A DNA stretch of 64,000 nucleotides from Alternaria dauci (Eukaryota > Ascomycota > Dothideomycetes > Pleosporales > Pleosporaceae): NCBI RefSeq assembly GCF_042100115.1, contig NC_091273.1, positions 1,302,001-1,366,000 on the forward strand, in the 5' to 3' direction. Positions 11,209 through 22,437 of this stretch are shown piece after piece; the stretch's first letter is position 1; each line of letters opens with the position of its first letter. Both the position numbers and the translations under genes were made by a program. The notes under the pieces are model-generated. The model was given only the letters and a program-made list of their open reading frames with translations. It had not been told where the DNA came from and ran no database searches.

Positions 11209-12374
11209 GTTCGCGTGGTGTTCACGGCGGGATGCAGGAACATTCGTCTGGAGGTCGCAAAGGGGGGTAGCTTGATGATAGTTTTGACCGGTCAAGGCTG
11301 CAGTGAGCTGCTTCTTGCACGAACGAACCAAAAACGTCTGCTGCGGCCGTTCTTGCACTGCCACCACTCCTGCAAGGTGATCGATCAGGCTGTTGTGCCG
11401 CGCTGCTAATTGGCGAACTCCATCCACCGGGCGCAGCTGTTATCACAAGCGCGGGCTGCCTCATCTCTGCCTACACTCTTTAACTCCACCCTGCCCGTAG
11501 GAAGTGCAAGCAGACGGCATTGTCGCCTTGATGCATCTAGTACCTGCTTTTCGACCCCAGGGGCCGACCGTTCTCTTTCCGTCTACCCCTCTCGCACGTC
11601 AATTTGACGTTGCACCCCAACTCATCCCTACCGTATACGGGGCACAAAATACACATGGTATGACCTGGCGGAGAGACGTGCAACGACGCGATGGCTTGAA
11701 GGTGATGTCGGGATAGGCTTCGTGGCTGTCGAGGTAGCGAGGTCTCGCGTGTCGCGTTCCATGACGCACTTCCCCCAGCCTGCCGTTGTTGTGCGTCATG
11801 TCCGTACGCCGCCTTTTACTTCCAGCCCCCAACGCCGACACCTGCCATCATAACAGTACGACTTCGGTGTCTCTCCGATTCCCAAAACCTTGGCTTTTGG
11901 AGTCCCGGACAGACTTTAGTCACATGCTCTCCGTATTCTTCCGGACGAATCTGTTCAGAGCTCTTCCTCCGCGCCTCGGCACGCTTAATTCCTGGCTATT
12001 AGCTAAGCTAGCCACATTGCTGGTAGAAGCACCGATGCCTCGGTGCTCAAACTACCGTTTTCCCCGCAAGACACGGGGATCACTGCTCTCCACAATTTCT
12101 CCGGACAGCGGTCTCGAGATTCCCCGCCATTAGAAGACGTGATTCTTGCGGAGAGTAGGGATCCTTACCAGATGTAGCAGGGCAACCTGACGCTAACGGT
12201 CAGACTCCGAGAACTATCTCGCTCCAAATACCGGGTGCAAATTATAGATCGCATGGTACAATGGTAGGGGTCTTGGTAGAATGAGCAGAAGACTTGTATT
12301 GGCGTTTGTTTATATAGCACGTCGAGACCGTCCGCATTTCTGACTCCATCTTGCACATCTCTCAAGCCTTCAAG
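11209..12374. other. Intergenic, divergent promoter region
   Basis: Separates the 935-residue gene from the GH93 gene. It holds the 5' leader of the former (an open frame without ATG at about 11209-11427) and the TATA element of the latter. No other gene is seen. Confidence 0.55.
12310..12316 (+). promoter_or_regulatory. TATA-like element of the GH93 gene
   Basis: TATATAG lies about 60 bp upstream of the GH93 start codon. Position and sequence fit a fungal TATA box with a short 5' UTR; the assignment is inferred. Confidence 0.5.
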
Positions 12375-13532
12375 ATGCGTCTGTCCACCCTCTTCCTCTC
12401 GCTCGTTAGCGTGGCATCTACGGCTGTTTCTGCGTATCCCCAGAAGGCCGAACAACCTACCTTTTCTCGCAACGTCATCTTCTCACCACCCAGAAACGCC
12501 AACTGGACCGACCCTGGTGTGCTTTACGCCCGCAGTGCGCAGCTCCCCGACGGTTCGCTCCTTGCAACATGGGAGAACTACTCGCCTGAGCCACCAAAGG
12601 TGTACTTCCCCATCTTCAAGTCGTCCGACGGCGGAAAGTCTTGGACGGAGTTCTCGCGCGTTCAAGATACCCAGAATGGCTTTGGTCTGCGCTACCAGCC
12701 ATTCCTTTACGTGCTGCCCGAGAAGATTGGTAGCTACAAGGCCGGCACCGTCCTGATCTCTGGATCTTCCATTCCCACCGACCTCTCTACTACAGAAATC
12801 GTTGTCTACGCGTCCAAGGATGGCGGCAAGACCTGGGAGTTTGTCTCTTCTGTCGCATCTGGTGGTGAAGCTCGCCCCAACAACGGCCTCACTCCTGTTT
12901 GGGAGCCTTTCCTGATGGTGTACAAGAAGACCCTCATCTGCTACTACTCGGACCAGCGAGACAACGCCACTTACGGTCAGAAGATGGTTCACCAGACTAC
13001 CACCGACCTCAAGACGTGGGGCCCAGTCGTCGACGACGTTACCTACCCTACCTACACTGACCGCCCGGGAATGCCTACCGTTGCCAAGCTGCCCAATGGC
13101 AAATACATCATGACATACGAATATGGCGGTGGACCAGTCATCACATCCTCGTACCAGTTCCCTGTCTACTACAAGATCGTCTCCAATCCCGAGAAGTTCG
13201 GCGAGGCTACGGGTATCAGCCTGAAGTCTACTGATGGCACTATCCCTACTGGCTCGCCGTACGTTGTCTGGAGCTCTGTCGGTGGCAAGAACGGAACCAT
13301 CATTGCCAGCGCGCACAGCGGCACCAACGCTTCTGGCTCCGAGGTCTACATCAACAAGGGTCTTGGAGAGGGACCTTGGATCAAGGTCAACACTCCTGAG
13401 GGAAGCTCGTACACGAGGCACCTTCGCGTCCTCAAGGACCAGTCAAAGTTGTTGATCATGGGCGGTGGACAGCTGCCACCTAGCAACACCAACTCGATCA
13501 CTGTTACCGTTGTTGACATCAGCAACTGGTAG
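12375..13532 (+). CDS. GH93 exo-1,5-alpha-L-arabinanase (sialidase-fold, secreted)
   Basis: Intronless, 385 residues, with a signal peptide (1-20, ending AVSA). The protein has the six-bladed sialidase-like propeller signature with two Asp boxes (SSDGGKSW about 83-90, SKDGGKTW about 147-154). Glu177 in VWEPFL and Glu249 in TYEYGG are 72 residues apart, the same spacing I recall for the catalytic pair (E170/E242) of Fusarium Arb93A. The motif ICYYSDQRD between them is also typical. The enzyme should release arabinobiose from the end of linear arabinan, a pectin side chain, outside the cell. The upstream TTG-initiated extension is leader; the ATG at 12375 gives a clean signal peptide. Fits the pectin-degrading theme with the PL3 lyase at 36.4 kb. 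Confidence 0.9.
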   Translation: MRLSTLFLSLVSVASTAVSAYPQKAEQPTFSRNVIFSPPRNANWTDPGVLYARSAQLPDGSLLATWENYSPEPPKVYFPIFKSSDGGKSWTEFSRVQDTQNGFGLRYQPFLYVLPEKIGSYKAGTVLISGSSIPTDLSTTEIVVYASKDGGKTWEFVSSVASGGEARPNNGLTPVWEPFLMVYKKTLICYYSDQRDNATYGQKMVHQTTTDLKTWGPVVDDVTYPTYTDRPGMPTVAKLPNGKYIMTYEYGGGPVITSSYQFPVYYKIVSNPEKFGEATGISLKSTDGTIPTGSPYVVWSSVGGKNGTIIASAHSGTNASGSEVYINKGLGEGPWIKVNTPEGSSYTRHLRVLKDQSKLLIMGGGQLPPSNTNSITVTVVDISNW

Positions 13533-14300
13533 ATGTGATTTGTAGAGTGATGAGAACGCTCAAATAAATCCAATATTAATAGCATACGAATTGAAATTCA
13601 ATCCGACGACTAGTGTACAACTCGCCCTCGTCAGTGTGCAGTGACATGTAAACCAACGCCGCTACTCTGATGCAGCGGGATATGTGCAGGAATCGTGACT
13701 GGGTACCCGTACAACGATACGGGTTTGCTCTTTTGTCCGAGCTTCATCATGGACTCCACGCATAATATGTGATCAGCCTAGACGTCTTCCTCGATACACG
13801 GAAAGCCCAGACAGGATGGCGCACGCAGCAACCAAACGATTTCGTAATTCCGTGAACAGGTTTCCTTGCAGGAGATGTGAAGTAAAGTCTGATCGTTGCA
13901 AATACCTCCTATGTGTTGTGTTGACGTTGCATATTGTTTGACGGTTGATGCAACATACAAGGGCATGTTGAATGACAGCCTAGAGGAGCAATATCCGTGA
14001 GCCAGAATGTCGCGCAGTAGATTTGGCAGCAAAACGATGCTTAATCGCGCATCCCTCCATGAAGGTGATGACCTGTTGGTGTTGCACTGCGAAGAATGAC
14101 GATGATGGTTCGCGCCTCGGTCGACCAGTAGCGCCCCACTAACACCGGCCCGACCATTTTTCCCACGCAAGCGAGCCACCGCGGGCGACCGCAAATTCGC
14201 GACTTGGGATATCTTCGAAAGTCGCAGCATTCCAACGACAAGCCCACCGCCCGCCCTCTCCCTACCCCCAACCCGACAACCCCGATCACATACCGCCAAC
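13533..14300. other. Intergenic; S19e promoter
   Basis: Holds the 3' flank of the GH93 gene and the promoter of the S19e gene, including a C-rich pyrimidine tract just before the S19e start (about 14220-14285). No gene seen. Confidence 0.55.
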
Positions 14301-15015
14301 ATGCCCGGTGTAGGAGTCAAGGACATTGAGTCCCACAAGTTTGTCCAAGCCTATGCGGCTTTCTTGAAGCGCCAGGGAAAGCTTCCCATGTAAGTTCCGA
14401 CCGATGTGTGCGCGAAAGCGATGCCGAGAGCAGAAGCTGACAGTCCGCAGTCCAGGTTCGTCTCTATCCAGCGGGTGAAGGATGAAGCCTGAATCCCGTA
14501 AATGGGGGATAACCTCAGCTTGCTGACCCTTATCTACAGGCTGGGTTGACACTGTCAAGACGAGCCGTAAGTTGACATCTCCCTCTCTGTGATGCGCACT
14601 TTGGAATGTCCACTCACAACCCGCAGACTCCAATGAGCTCCCTCCCCAGGACATTGACTGGTTCTACATCCGCGCCGCTGCCGTCGCCCGCCACGTCTAC
14701 ATGGTACGCCAACATCTCGATACAGCGGATATACGTATAGCATGGTACTGATGAATGCAACAGCGCAAGACTGTCGGTGTAGGCCGTCTCCGCAAGGTCC
14801 ACGGATCCACCAAGAACCGCGGCTCGCGCCCCTCCCACCACGTCGACGCCTCCGGCTCCGTCGACCGCAAGGTCATGCAGGCTCTTGAGAAGATTGGCGT
14901 CCTTGAGCAGGACGAGGACAAGGGTGGCCGCCGCATCACACAATCCGGCCAGCGTGATTTGGACCGTATCGCCCAGACCACCCTCGAGGCTGAGGAGGAG
15001 GAGGATGACGAGTAA
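14301..15015 (+). CDS. rps19: 40S ribosomal protein S19 (eS19)
   Basis: Five exons (14301-14389, 14451-14455, 14540-14566, 14627-14703, 14764-15015) encode 149 residues, close to the 144 of yeast Rps19. The product runs MPGVGVKDIESHKF..., then KLPIPGWVDTVKTS, PPQDIDWFYIRAA, VARHVYMRKTVGVG, VDASGSVDRKVMQALEKIG and GGRRITQSGQRDLDRIA, all diagnostic of eS19, and ends in an acidic tail. The second exon is only 5 nt (TCCAG). It is needed because joining exon 1 directly to exon 3 gives a stop codon, whereas including it restores the invariant Ile-Pro-Gly. The protein is a component of the small-subunit head and is needed for 18S rRNA maturation. Convergent with the dehydratase gene downstream. Confidence 0.97.
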
Positions 15016-15466
15016 ATGTTTCCCATAAAACATGTGGCAGGGATGCGACAAAAGCACTGTCTAGCATTTGATTGCGGGACGGTTACGGATCTACACGGTT
15101 TACGGCTTATGGCGTTGAAGACATGACTTCGCTGGGCCAGCATTTAGCCTAGGATATCCAATGACAATGGGCTTGGGCCTCAAAAGCAACATGATACCCC
15201 TCTACCTCGACGGCCGTGTGCAATCCTTTGACTATCGTGACCTAATTCTTCTTATCATCTACTACACTCTAGCAACACACAGTGCATAAATTTCAAGTAA
15301 GGTATTACCAGGGTATGTTTTGCAAAGATCGAGACTTTATACAAAAAAATACCTCTCCAGTGGTGAACGACGCCCCTGTACGCCATGTCTATTGTCTTGG
15401 ATTCGTAACTCTCAACTCCTAGTCATAATTTCTATCGTGTCAATTCAGATGTTGCGGACTCTGGTC
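15016..15466. other. Convergent intergenic region
   Basis: 3' flanks of the S19e and dihydroxy-acid dehydratase genes, A/T-richer than the flanking exons. No gene or RNA seen. Confidence 0.55.
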
Positions 15467-17584
15467 TCAAAACAGATCCGTCATAGCACCGTGGCTTGCA
15501 TCGCCCACCAGTCTGGCATACTTGGCCAGCACACCTCTAGTAACCGGCATGCTCGGTGCTACCCACTCCTCCAATCTCTTATCGATCTCCTCCTGCGGCA
15601 CATCCATATCAATCCGGTTCTTCTCTGCATCAATGGTAATCATATCACCGTTTTTCACGACGGCGATGGGACCACCGACAGCAGCCTCAGGACATATATG
15701 TCCGACGATGAAACCATGAGAAGCCCCAGAGTATCGACCGTCAGTAATGAGAGCTACATTCGTCAATTTGGCGCCCATGATGGCGGCTGAAGCTTTGAGT
15801 TGCTCTGGCATGCCTGGCCCTCCCTTGGGGCCCTCGTAGCGCACTACCACGACAACATTTTCGCCATGCGGTATTTGTCCGAGGTTCAAGGCACGGTCAA
15901 GCTCATGCTCCTTGTTGAAAACAATGGCTTTACCTGTGAACTTCAAGCCCTCTTTGCCGGTGATCTTTGCTACGGCACCAGAGGGAGCGAGATTGCCACG
16001 CAAGATCTCGATGTGACCTGTAGGCTTGATCGGGTTATTTAGTGGGCGGATGAGTGTCTGGTCTTGTGGCAGTGACGGATATGGCTCGATATTTTCTGCA
16101 AGAGTCTTGCCGGTGACGGTAGGGATGCTACCATCAAGCAACTTGGCCGCAACAAGAAGTTTCATGACAGATGGCATACCACCAATGTCGAAGAGATCGG
16201 CTGCCATGTATCTTCCTGATGGTGCGAGGTCGGCGAGGAAGGGAATCTTGTTGGACACACGTTGGAAGTCGTCGAGCGTCAATGGAACCCCTGCTGTGCC
16301 TGCCATGGCGAGGAGGTGCAAGACTGCGTTTGTAGATCCACCCAGTACCATCATCATGACGAGAGCATTCTCGAAGGAAGCTTTTGTGAGAAGCTTTCGA
16401 GGCGTGATGTTTTTTTCCATGCAGACTCGTATCGCGGCGGCGGCTTTGGCGCATTCGCGCATCTTCGCAGGAGAGGTGGCGGGTGTAGTGGAGGAGTTTG
16501 GGAGAGTCAGACCCATTGCTTCAATCGAGGTTGACCTACGATATACAAAGTCAATATGTGTCTCACATGCAGTCCAGACAGAGGAAATCAGACTGACATG
16601 GTGTTTGCCGTATACATTCCTCCGCAAGCACCAGCTCCTGGGCAAGCGTTTCTCTCGATATCCTCCATAATCTCGTCCGGCGAGAATTTGCCCTCCGTCG
16701 CACTCTTCAAGTTCTTGTATATGTATGCGCCGTGGCTTTCGTAGCAAGTTGATATGTTGATAGGTTTCTTCAGCGTCTCCGAATAACCTGGCATTATCGA
16801 ACCGCCGTAGACCATGAGTGATGGACGATTGTGTCGCGCGAAAGCCATAATGACTCCGGGCATGTTCTTGTCGCACCCAGGGATGGCTATGCAGGCGTCG
16901 TGGTGCTGAGCACATGTTACAGTCTCGATGCTGTCGGCGATGACTTCGCGAGTTTGAAGGGAGAAGCGCATGCCTAGAGGCTTGTCAGATTGTGCGTAAA
17001 TTTGCCAACGTCGACTGGTATACCTTCTCCACCCATGGTGATTCCATCGGATACACCAATTGTGTTGTACTGCCATGCTAGCATGTTGTCGTTCTGAACG
17101 TGCTTCTTGATTTCCTTCCCAAGGTCCAACACTACTCCGTCGTCAGTACGCAAACCAAGGTATGGCAGCCCTTGGCCTGTCCTGCGCAAAAGACATGCGT
17201 CTACTCACAGTGCATGCTGCGACATCATCAGTACTATAACAACGAATCCGTGGGTAAACTGACTTGCATGGGTTGCCCTCCCACCAAACGCTTGCAATTC
17301 CCACGTGGGGCTGCGTCTTCATGGCTTCTCGTGATGGCACACCAGCTGCATACAACATTGCCTAAGCGATGGGAGTCATTAGTGACTGAATTCCTTCAAT
17401 CATTGTGACACCGGGAATAGCGAACCTGGGCCCCCGGGAAATTGTGACCAGTGGTAAGGGTAGACGAGTACTTGTTCAACGCAGGTCTTCCATCTTCAAG
17501 TTTGGCGTCATCGGGAAGGTGTGGGAAGCTGAGAAAGCGTGGCTCTTCTGGTTCACGCTGCTTCTGAAGATTGCGCGGGTCCAT
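15467..17584 (-). CDS. Dihydroxy-acid dehydratase family (ILVD/EDD), valine/isoleucine pathway
   Basis: Six exons (17584-17426, 17361-17264, 17216-17209, 17131-17024, 16973-16598, 16535-15467) encode 605 residues. The third exon is 8 nt long and completes GNPC-NMH-LLDLG. Family Fe-S cysteines are at C85 (GNPC), C158 (IPGCDKN) and C241 (GACGGMYTANTM). The TDGRYSGASHGF loop with the active-site Ser lies near the C terminus, as do GGSTNAVLHL and KITGKEGLKF. The expected reaction is dehydration of 2,3-dihydroxy-isovalerate and -methylvalerate to 2-keto acids. Unusually, the first 50 residues are acidic (MDPRNLQKQREPEEP...) and lack a mitochondrial presequence. This may therefore be a cytosolic paralogue or a related sugar-acid dehydratase, not the main Ilv3. 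Intron 1 begins GTTCGC, an uncommon donor. Family certain; exact substrate not. Confidence 0.93.
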
Positions 17585-19111
17585 GGCGAGCGAGCTGTTA
17601 TGTTAGAGTAGAACAGAATGGCGTGACCAACGGCGTGGAAGTAAGGATACACAGGTTGCCACGAAGAAATTTGAGGGATGAGCAACGATAAAGGCGACTC
17701 AATGGACGAAGTAATCACCTCGGGAATGAGATACGGTTGATAGCTTAGCAGATACCGTGTGTACCCAGGTACTCCCGCAGCAGGGATGTGGGCACTCGCT
17801 GGCTGCCCTAGTGATGATGGAGCAATCCAAATGCTCCAACAGATGTCTGTGTGGGGCATTGGCAGTTCTTTGTCACATCGTGCTGTAGCTAAAGCTCGGA
17901 GGGAGGGAGGGGCTCCTCGGATGAGGGCACACTGGTACTGGGCCGCGTTAGTTTTGACAGGCGCAGAGGCTGGCCAATACGACCAAGCTGATTGAAAGCC
18001 GAATCATGACGATTGGAAGCCATGTAGCGCGGTGTTTTTTGGTCTGGGGGATTTACTTTGGTAGGCGGCCAAGTCCGGTGTGTGCCGGCGAAACTACCGG
18101 CGCGGCTTCGGCTTGACCAGATGCAGCGTCTGCAACGGCGAAGTCGGTCGCGGGGTGTTCTGGAAAGACGCCATCTCGCGATGGGCATGGCGGCGAGTGA
18201 CTTGCATGCATGCCTTGGATTTGACATGCTTGCGAGGTCGTCGGAGCTCACAAGGCTGCATGGCTCGGTTATGTATGTACACACTTGCAACACGTCCCTG
18301 CTGACAGCTTCTGGTCTAGTCGGTCCAAGCCCGAATACCTGGTCGACACAGGCATGTTTTACCTTGGGAGGGCTGGAGGAATGAACCACCCAAGCATGAA
18401 GAAAGCATGTGTTGTTGAAGTATCGGGCTCATGGTGCCGCACCAAAAGGTCCGAGGAGGACATGCACAGCCTCGCGGATGACAGGAGAAGCTCTCCAGTA
18501 TGATGGGGAAGTGGGAAGACAGAGCACAGTGTCTCATAGAGTTTGGGCGATGGGACGAAAGGATGTTCAGGGGAAGGCCGTTGCGAACGAAGGCTCCAGC
18601 ACGATCCCTGCCAAGTTTCCACGATGAATGGGAGAAAACGCCGCTTCCGAAGCGTGGCAGCAGCAGCCCAACCCAACCCAACGTCATCCCGCCCACGCCC
18701 ACTCACCCGCAACAACGCTCCTTTGCTAGGCAGTTTCCATATCGCAAACACTCCCACGCGATTGCTTGTCCGCTTCAGCTGGGGCGGGCAAAACACTATA
18801 GGACAAAGCAAACACCGCCCGCTATCTCTCGGTATCGCTGGCCAGGATGATAATCTCAGATATCCAGCGCGTCTCCAGCTTCCAGATTCAAGAGGATCCG
18901 TCATAGCAGCGCATTCGCCGTTCCCCCCTCCCCCTCAACGTGCGCAAGGTTTCGAGTGAGAGACGCTCCCGGCTCTTTCTCTCCAGCGATCTGGGCACGA
19001 GAGGCAGCATCCCATTCCATTGGCTGCCGCTCCTCGTGCGTCACTGTCCCGCACGCCAGCACCTCGACGCCCCGGCGCATATACTTTCAGCATTCCAGCA
19101 CGCAAAGGGCC
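17585..19111. other. Intergenic, divergent promoter region
   Basis: Lies between the dehydratase and hydrolase-phosphatase genes. ORFs of up to 181 codons occur on both strands but overlap each other, lack motifs and have low-complexity composition, so I do not call them. No RNA gene seen. Confidence 0.5.
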
Positions 19112-21420
19112 ATGGAGCCTCATTCGCGTCCTGGCTTGTTCCGCAATGGCACGTTGCGTCTTCCACAGGCTCCCCTCGCTGCCTCGCCCGGCAACCCAGT
19201 GACACAGACCGCTTCAGACTTCAATCTCTGCCATGGCCAGAATATAAAGCAATCCGCCTACCGTCTGCTCCAGTTCCTCAATCCATTCGTAGTTAGTCGA
19301 GGCCGGTTGACTCTGACTTTTGTGGGCATGCTCCAACTGACAGCACTGTGTGGACTTGGATCTGTGCTTTATTATCGGAGCAAAGCGAAGGGGAAGGGGA
19401 ACGCCCTCAACTCGCAAGATGCATCTGACACCGCGGCTGGTAAGTTGTCTCAGGCCTTAGTGATGCCCGTCGACACACACCCGATCACGTGGCTGAGCTA
19501 GCACATTGTCTAGCCTTGTCTTGCTAATCCTCCGCAGATGATGCTGCTACAACCGACTCGGGCCTGCTGAGGAAGTATTCCACTCTTCGCTCATATACCG
19601 TCCCCTCCACCGGCTTCACCTATCCCAGACTCCGGACCTTTTACCGTCCACATCATCAGGAGGATAAACTCCCAAAGTATCCGTGCCCAGTTCCGCTGTT
19701 GGTCTTCATCCATGGTCTAGGGGGGTCTATCGCTCAATTCAGTCCTATCCTCATCAGCCTTTCCAACCTAGCTCCGTGCTTGGCCGTAGACCTCCCTGGA
19801 TGCGGCGTGTCGAGCTTCGAGCCAAAAGCATGGGACGCCTACACCACGGAAGCCCTGGTGCAGCTTCTCGCCGTCGTTATCGAGACTTACCGTGCAGTCG
19901 ATAGCGGACAACCTGTCGTTCTTGTCGGCCACAGTATGGGGTGCTCATTAGCCGCACTGCTAGCTTCTTCGTCTTCGCCGTACGCACATCTCCTTTCGCA
20001 GCATGTCAGCGGATTGATCGCTATATGTCCCAAGGCCGAGCCTCCCACCAAGAAAGAGGTCAAAAAGCTGCGTTCCGTCACGTTGACACCTGTTTTTCTC
20101 TTCGACCTGCTTAGGCGCTGGGATAGGAGAGGCGGTGTCAATAGCAAGAGCGTTCTACGCATGGCAGGCGTGGACGCTGACGACGAGACCAAGAAACTGC
20201 AGCTGCGCTTCAACAAGCAGAGTCGAAGTTCTGTGTGGCTGCGGATGGCGCGAGGCATGTGTCCCGATTACTCAAGCGGCTCACCGAAAGGAGGCCTTCC
20301 TGGCAAGGCAGTGTGGACGGGACTGAACATTCCGTTGTTCCTCGCTGCTGGCGAGACGGATACGATCACTCCTGCGTCCAATCTCAAGCAAATTGTCGAA
20401 TTCCTAGGAAGGGATGTCAGTGCAATTGAACCACCGAGCGAGAAGGCGAGCTTGCCAATTGCAGCAGCTCCATTCGTACCTTCCGCAGTCTTTCCCGACG
20501 AGTCAAAGCGGACAGAGCACCAAGACTCTGGCATTGATGCGTCAGACTTACCCAAACTCGAAGATGATACCAGGACCATCGAATCAACTTCGGTGTCGAC
20601 CAACAATAGGAGTCTCACGTGCACAGAGGAGAATACAACAGAAGGGAGCATGACTACGGCTGACGGGCCAATGCTCTCCAATGCCAACAGCCCATCGTCA
20701 CACACTCCCTCGCCTCATCCGCGTCGATTAGTTGTCAAAACTGCAATCATGCCCAAGCCTGCCGCCCATTCCCTACTGTTTGCGCCGTCTACTTCACGCA
20801 TCATAGCTGGGCTGATTGGCACTTTCTTCGCCGACTATATCGATCCCCGTCTGTCACTCGCTTGGCAACTCAATTACCTGTCAACTGAGGGGAAATGGGA
20901 CGTGAAAAATCTGGAAAAGTGGAAGGCTGTGCGCCCAGTATCGGAGCCTATCGCAGGTGTTTTTCGCGCAATGAAGACGCTTCGTGAGGTCGACGAAGAG
21001 CACACACCAAAGGTGCTTACCAAGAAATGGGCAGGCAAGCTTTGCGCAATCATCGATATCTCACACGACAACCCTGTATATGACCCTAAAGGGCTGGAAG
21101 AAGGCGGTATCCTATATTATAAATTTCCGACAGTGTCAAAACAACCTCCACAGAAAGCAGAGGTCAAAGAGTTCTTTGACCTCGTCGACAAGATTCGAGC
21201 CGAGGGCAGACCAGGTCTGATTGGAGTACACTGTCACTATGGCTTCAACCGCACTGGCTTCTTCCTTGTGTCGTATATGATTGAGCGACTAGGCTACCGA
21301 GTGGAAGATGCGATTGAAACCTTTCGGCAAGCTCGCCCACCAGGCATCCGACACTCGCATTTCATAGATGCCCTTCACGTTCGGTACTGTCAGGGCCTTA
21401 GGCGCGCTCCGACATTGTGA
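19112..21420 (+). CDS. Alpha/beta-hydrolase fused to a Cys-dependent (dual-specificity-like) phosphatase
   Basis: Two exons (19112-19439, 19538-21420; 98-bp intron) encode 736 residues. A membrane helix sits at about 66-88, before a variable linker. An alpha/beta-hydrolase domain follows, with the oxyanion motif FIHGLGGS near 164 and the nucleophile elbow GHSMG at Ser242. A disordered Ser/Thr-rich spacer (about 390-465) leads into a phosphatase domain with the P-loop HCHYGFNRTG (Cys675, Arg681, CX5R). The P-loop and the surrounding LIGVHCHYGFNRTGFFLVSYMIE resemble mRNA-capping-enzyme/RNA triphosphatase-type dual-specificity phosphatases. The order hydrolase-phosphatase is continuous in one exon, so the fusion is not an annotation artefact. 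Substrates are unknown; a membrane-tethered lipid or phosphoester role is inference. Confidence 0.9.
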
Positions 21421-22437
21421 TCAGCACGATGACAACATTCTTCTTGTTCATTCTTACCGTTTTGGGCGGTCTTTTTGTATAGTATACTTTTTATTGGTTA
21501 TTTCGTGCTCGCTCGGTCTGGCAAGCGCACGCGTTCAGGCGTACAAGGACTATCGGACATGGGCATATTATGCGGGGTTCAGGAACATGTGGTATCAGGA
21601 TTGTATCCTTGGACTAGGACCGGTATATTTCTTGATCAGTACGATAACGGCCGAACTCAAACATGTATTCAACATGCTATTCCAGCATCGTCACATGCTA
21701 GCTCACATGTAAAATAATCGTACACTTTTCTAGCAATACAAATTTGGAAGAGCAACAAGTAGCGTATCCAACATATGATGGCAACACCAAGTCAAGTCAT
21801 TTCTATGAAGTGTTGTAGGTATGTAAAAGAAGAAGAAAAAGAAGAATGGGTTCCACCTCAGCCATGATTCGCTGAGACACAAGAGCCAAATCTCTGGAAA
21901 CAATCATTTATTACAAAGGACGGCGGTGCATACACCGCATCATCACTATTGCTAAGCTCAAGAGGTAACTACCTCTCAGCTCCGTCATTACTCGGCTTGC
22001 TGTTCTATCCAAGCCAAGTGTCGTTCGTCAAGAAAGTACAACTACAGTGATGGCTATTTCGGCCAATATGAGATCCTTGCACATCGTCTTCGTCAGGCCG
22101 ATATATACCTGTCCATCCCTACTGCAGCAACAACAGTATCCTTTTTTAGCGCTCTGGATATAGAGGACAAAAAACACAAAGAATCGCTACAGGCCGAAGA
22201 ATGCGTTCGTAAAAGTAACTGGGTAAGACATGGATTGAAGCGAATGTCGTGAACGCGTTTAGCATTTCGTTTCTGTGCGTCCAGCGATGATGGAAGTCTG
22301 GGCGCTTGACTCCGGCGATCGGGACGTAGACCTGTCATTGTACAGCTCCTGGGCTCCTAAGATCCTTGCCGCACTGCCCCAAGTTTCGTTTTCCGGACTT
22401 GCGCTACATGGTGGTGAGGCAAGCGGCCTGATAATGT
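21421..22437. other. Convergent intergenic region
   Basis: 3' flanks of the hydrolase-phosphatase and SH3 genes. The plus-strand frames at 21368-21717 contain hydrophobic runs but have no start context or family signal. No gene called. Confidence 0.5.

Noticed and set aside
12483..13421. 312-codon minus-strand ORF
   Set aside because: Antisense shadow of the GH93 gene, whose plus-strand motifs are decisive.
14456..14539. Possible C/D-box snoRNA in the second S19e intron
   Set aside because: CTGA motifs occur, but no good RTGATGA C box or terminal stem is present.
18359..18904. 181-codon minus-strand ORF between the dehydratase and hydrolase-phosphatase genes
   Set aside because: No family signal and overlapping open frames on the other strand; it lies in a probable promoter/leader region.
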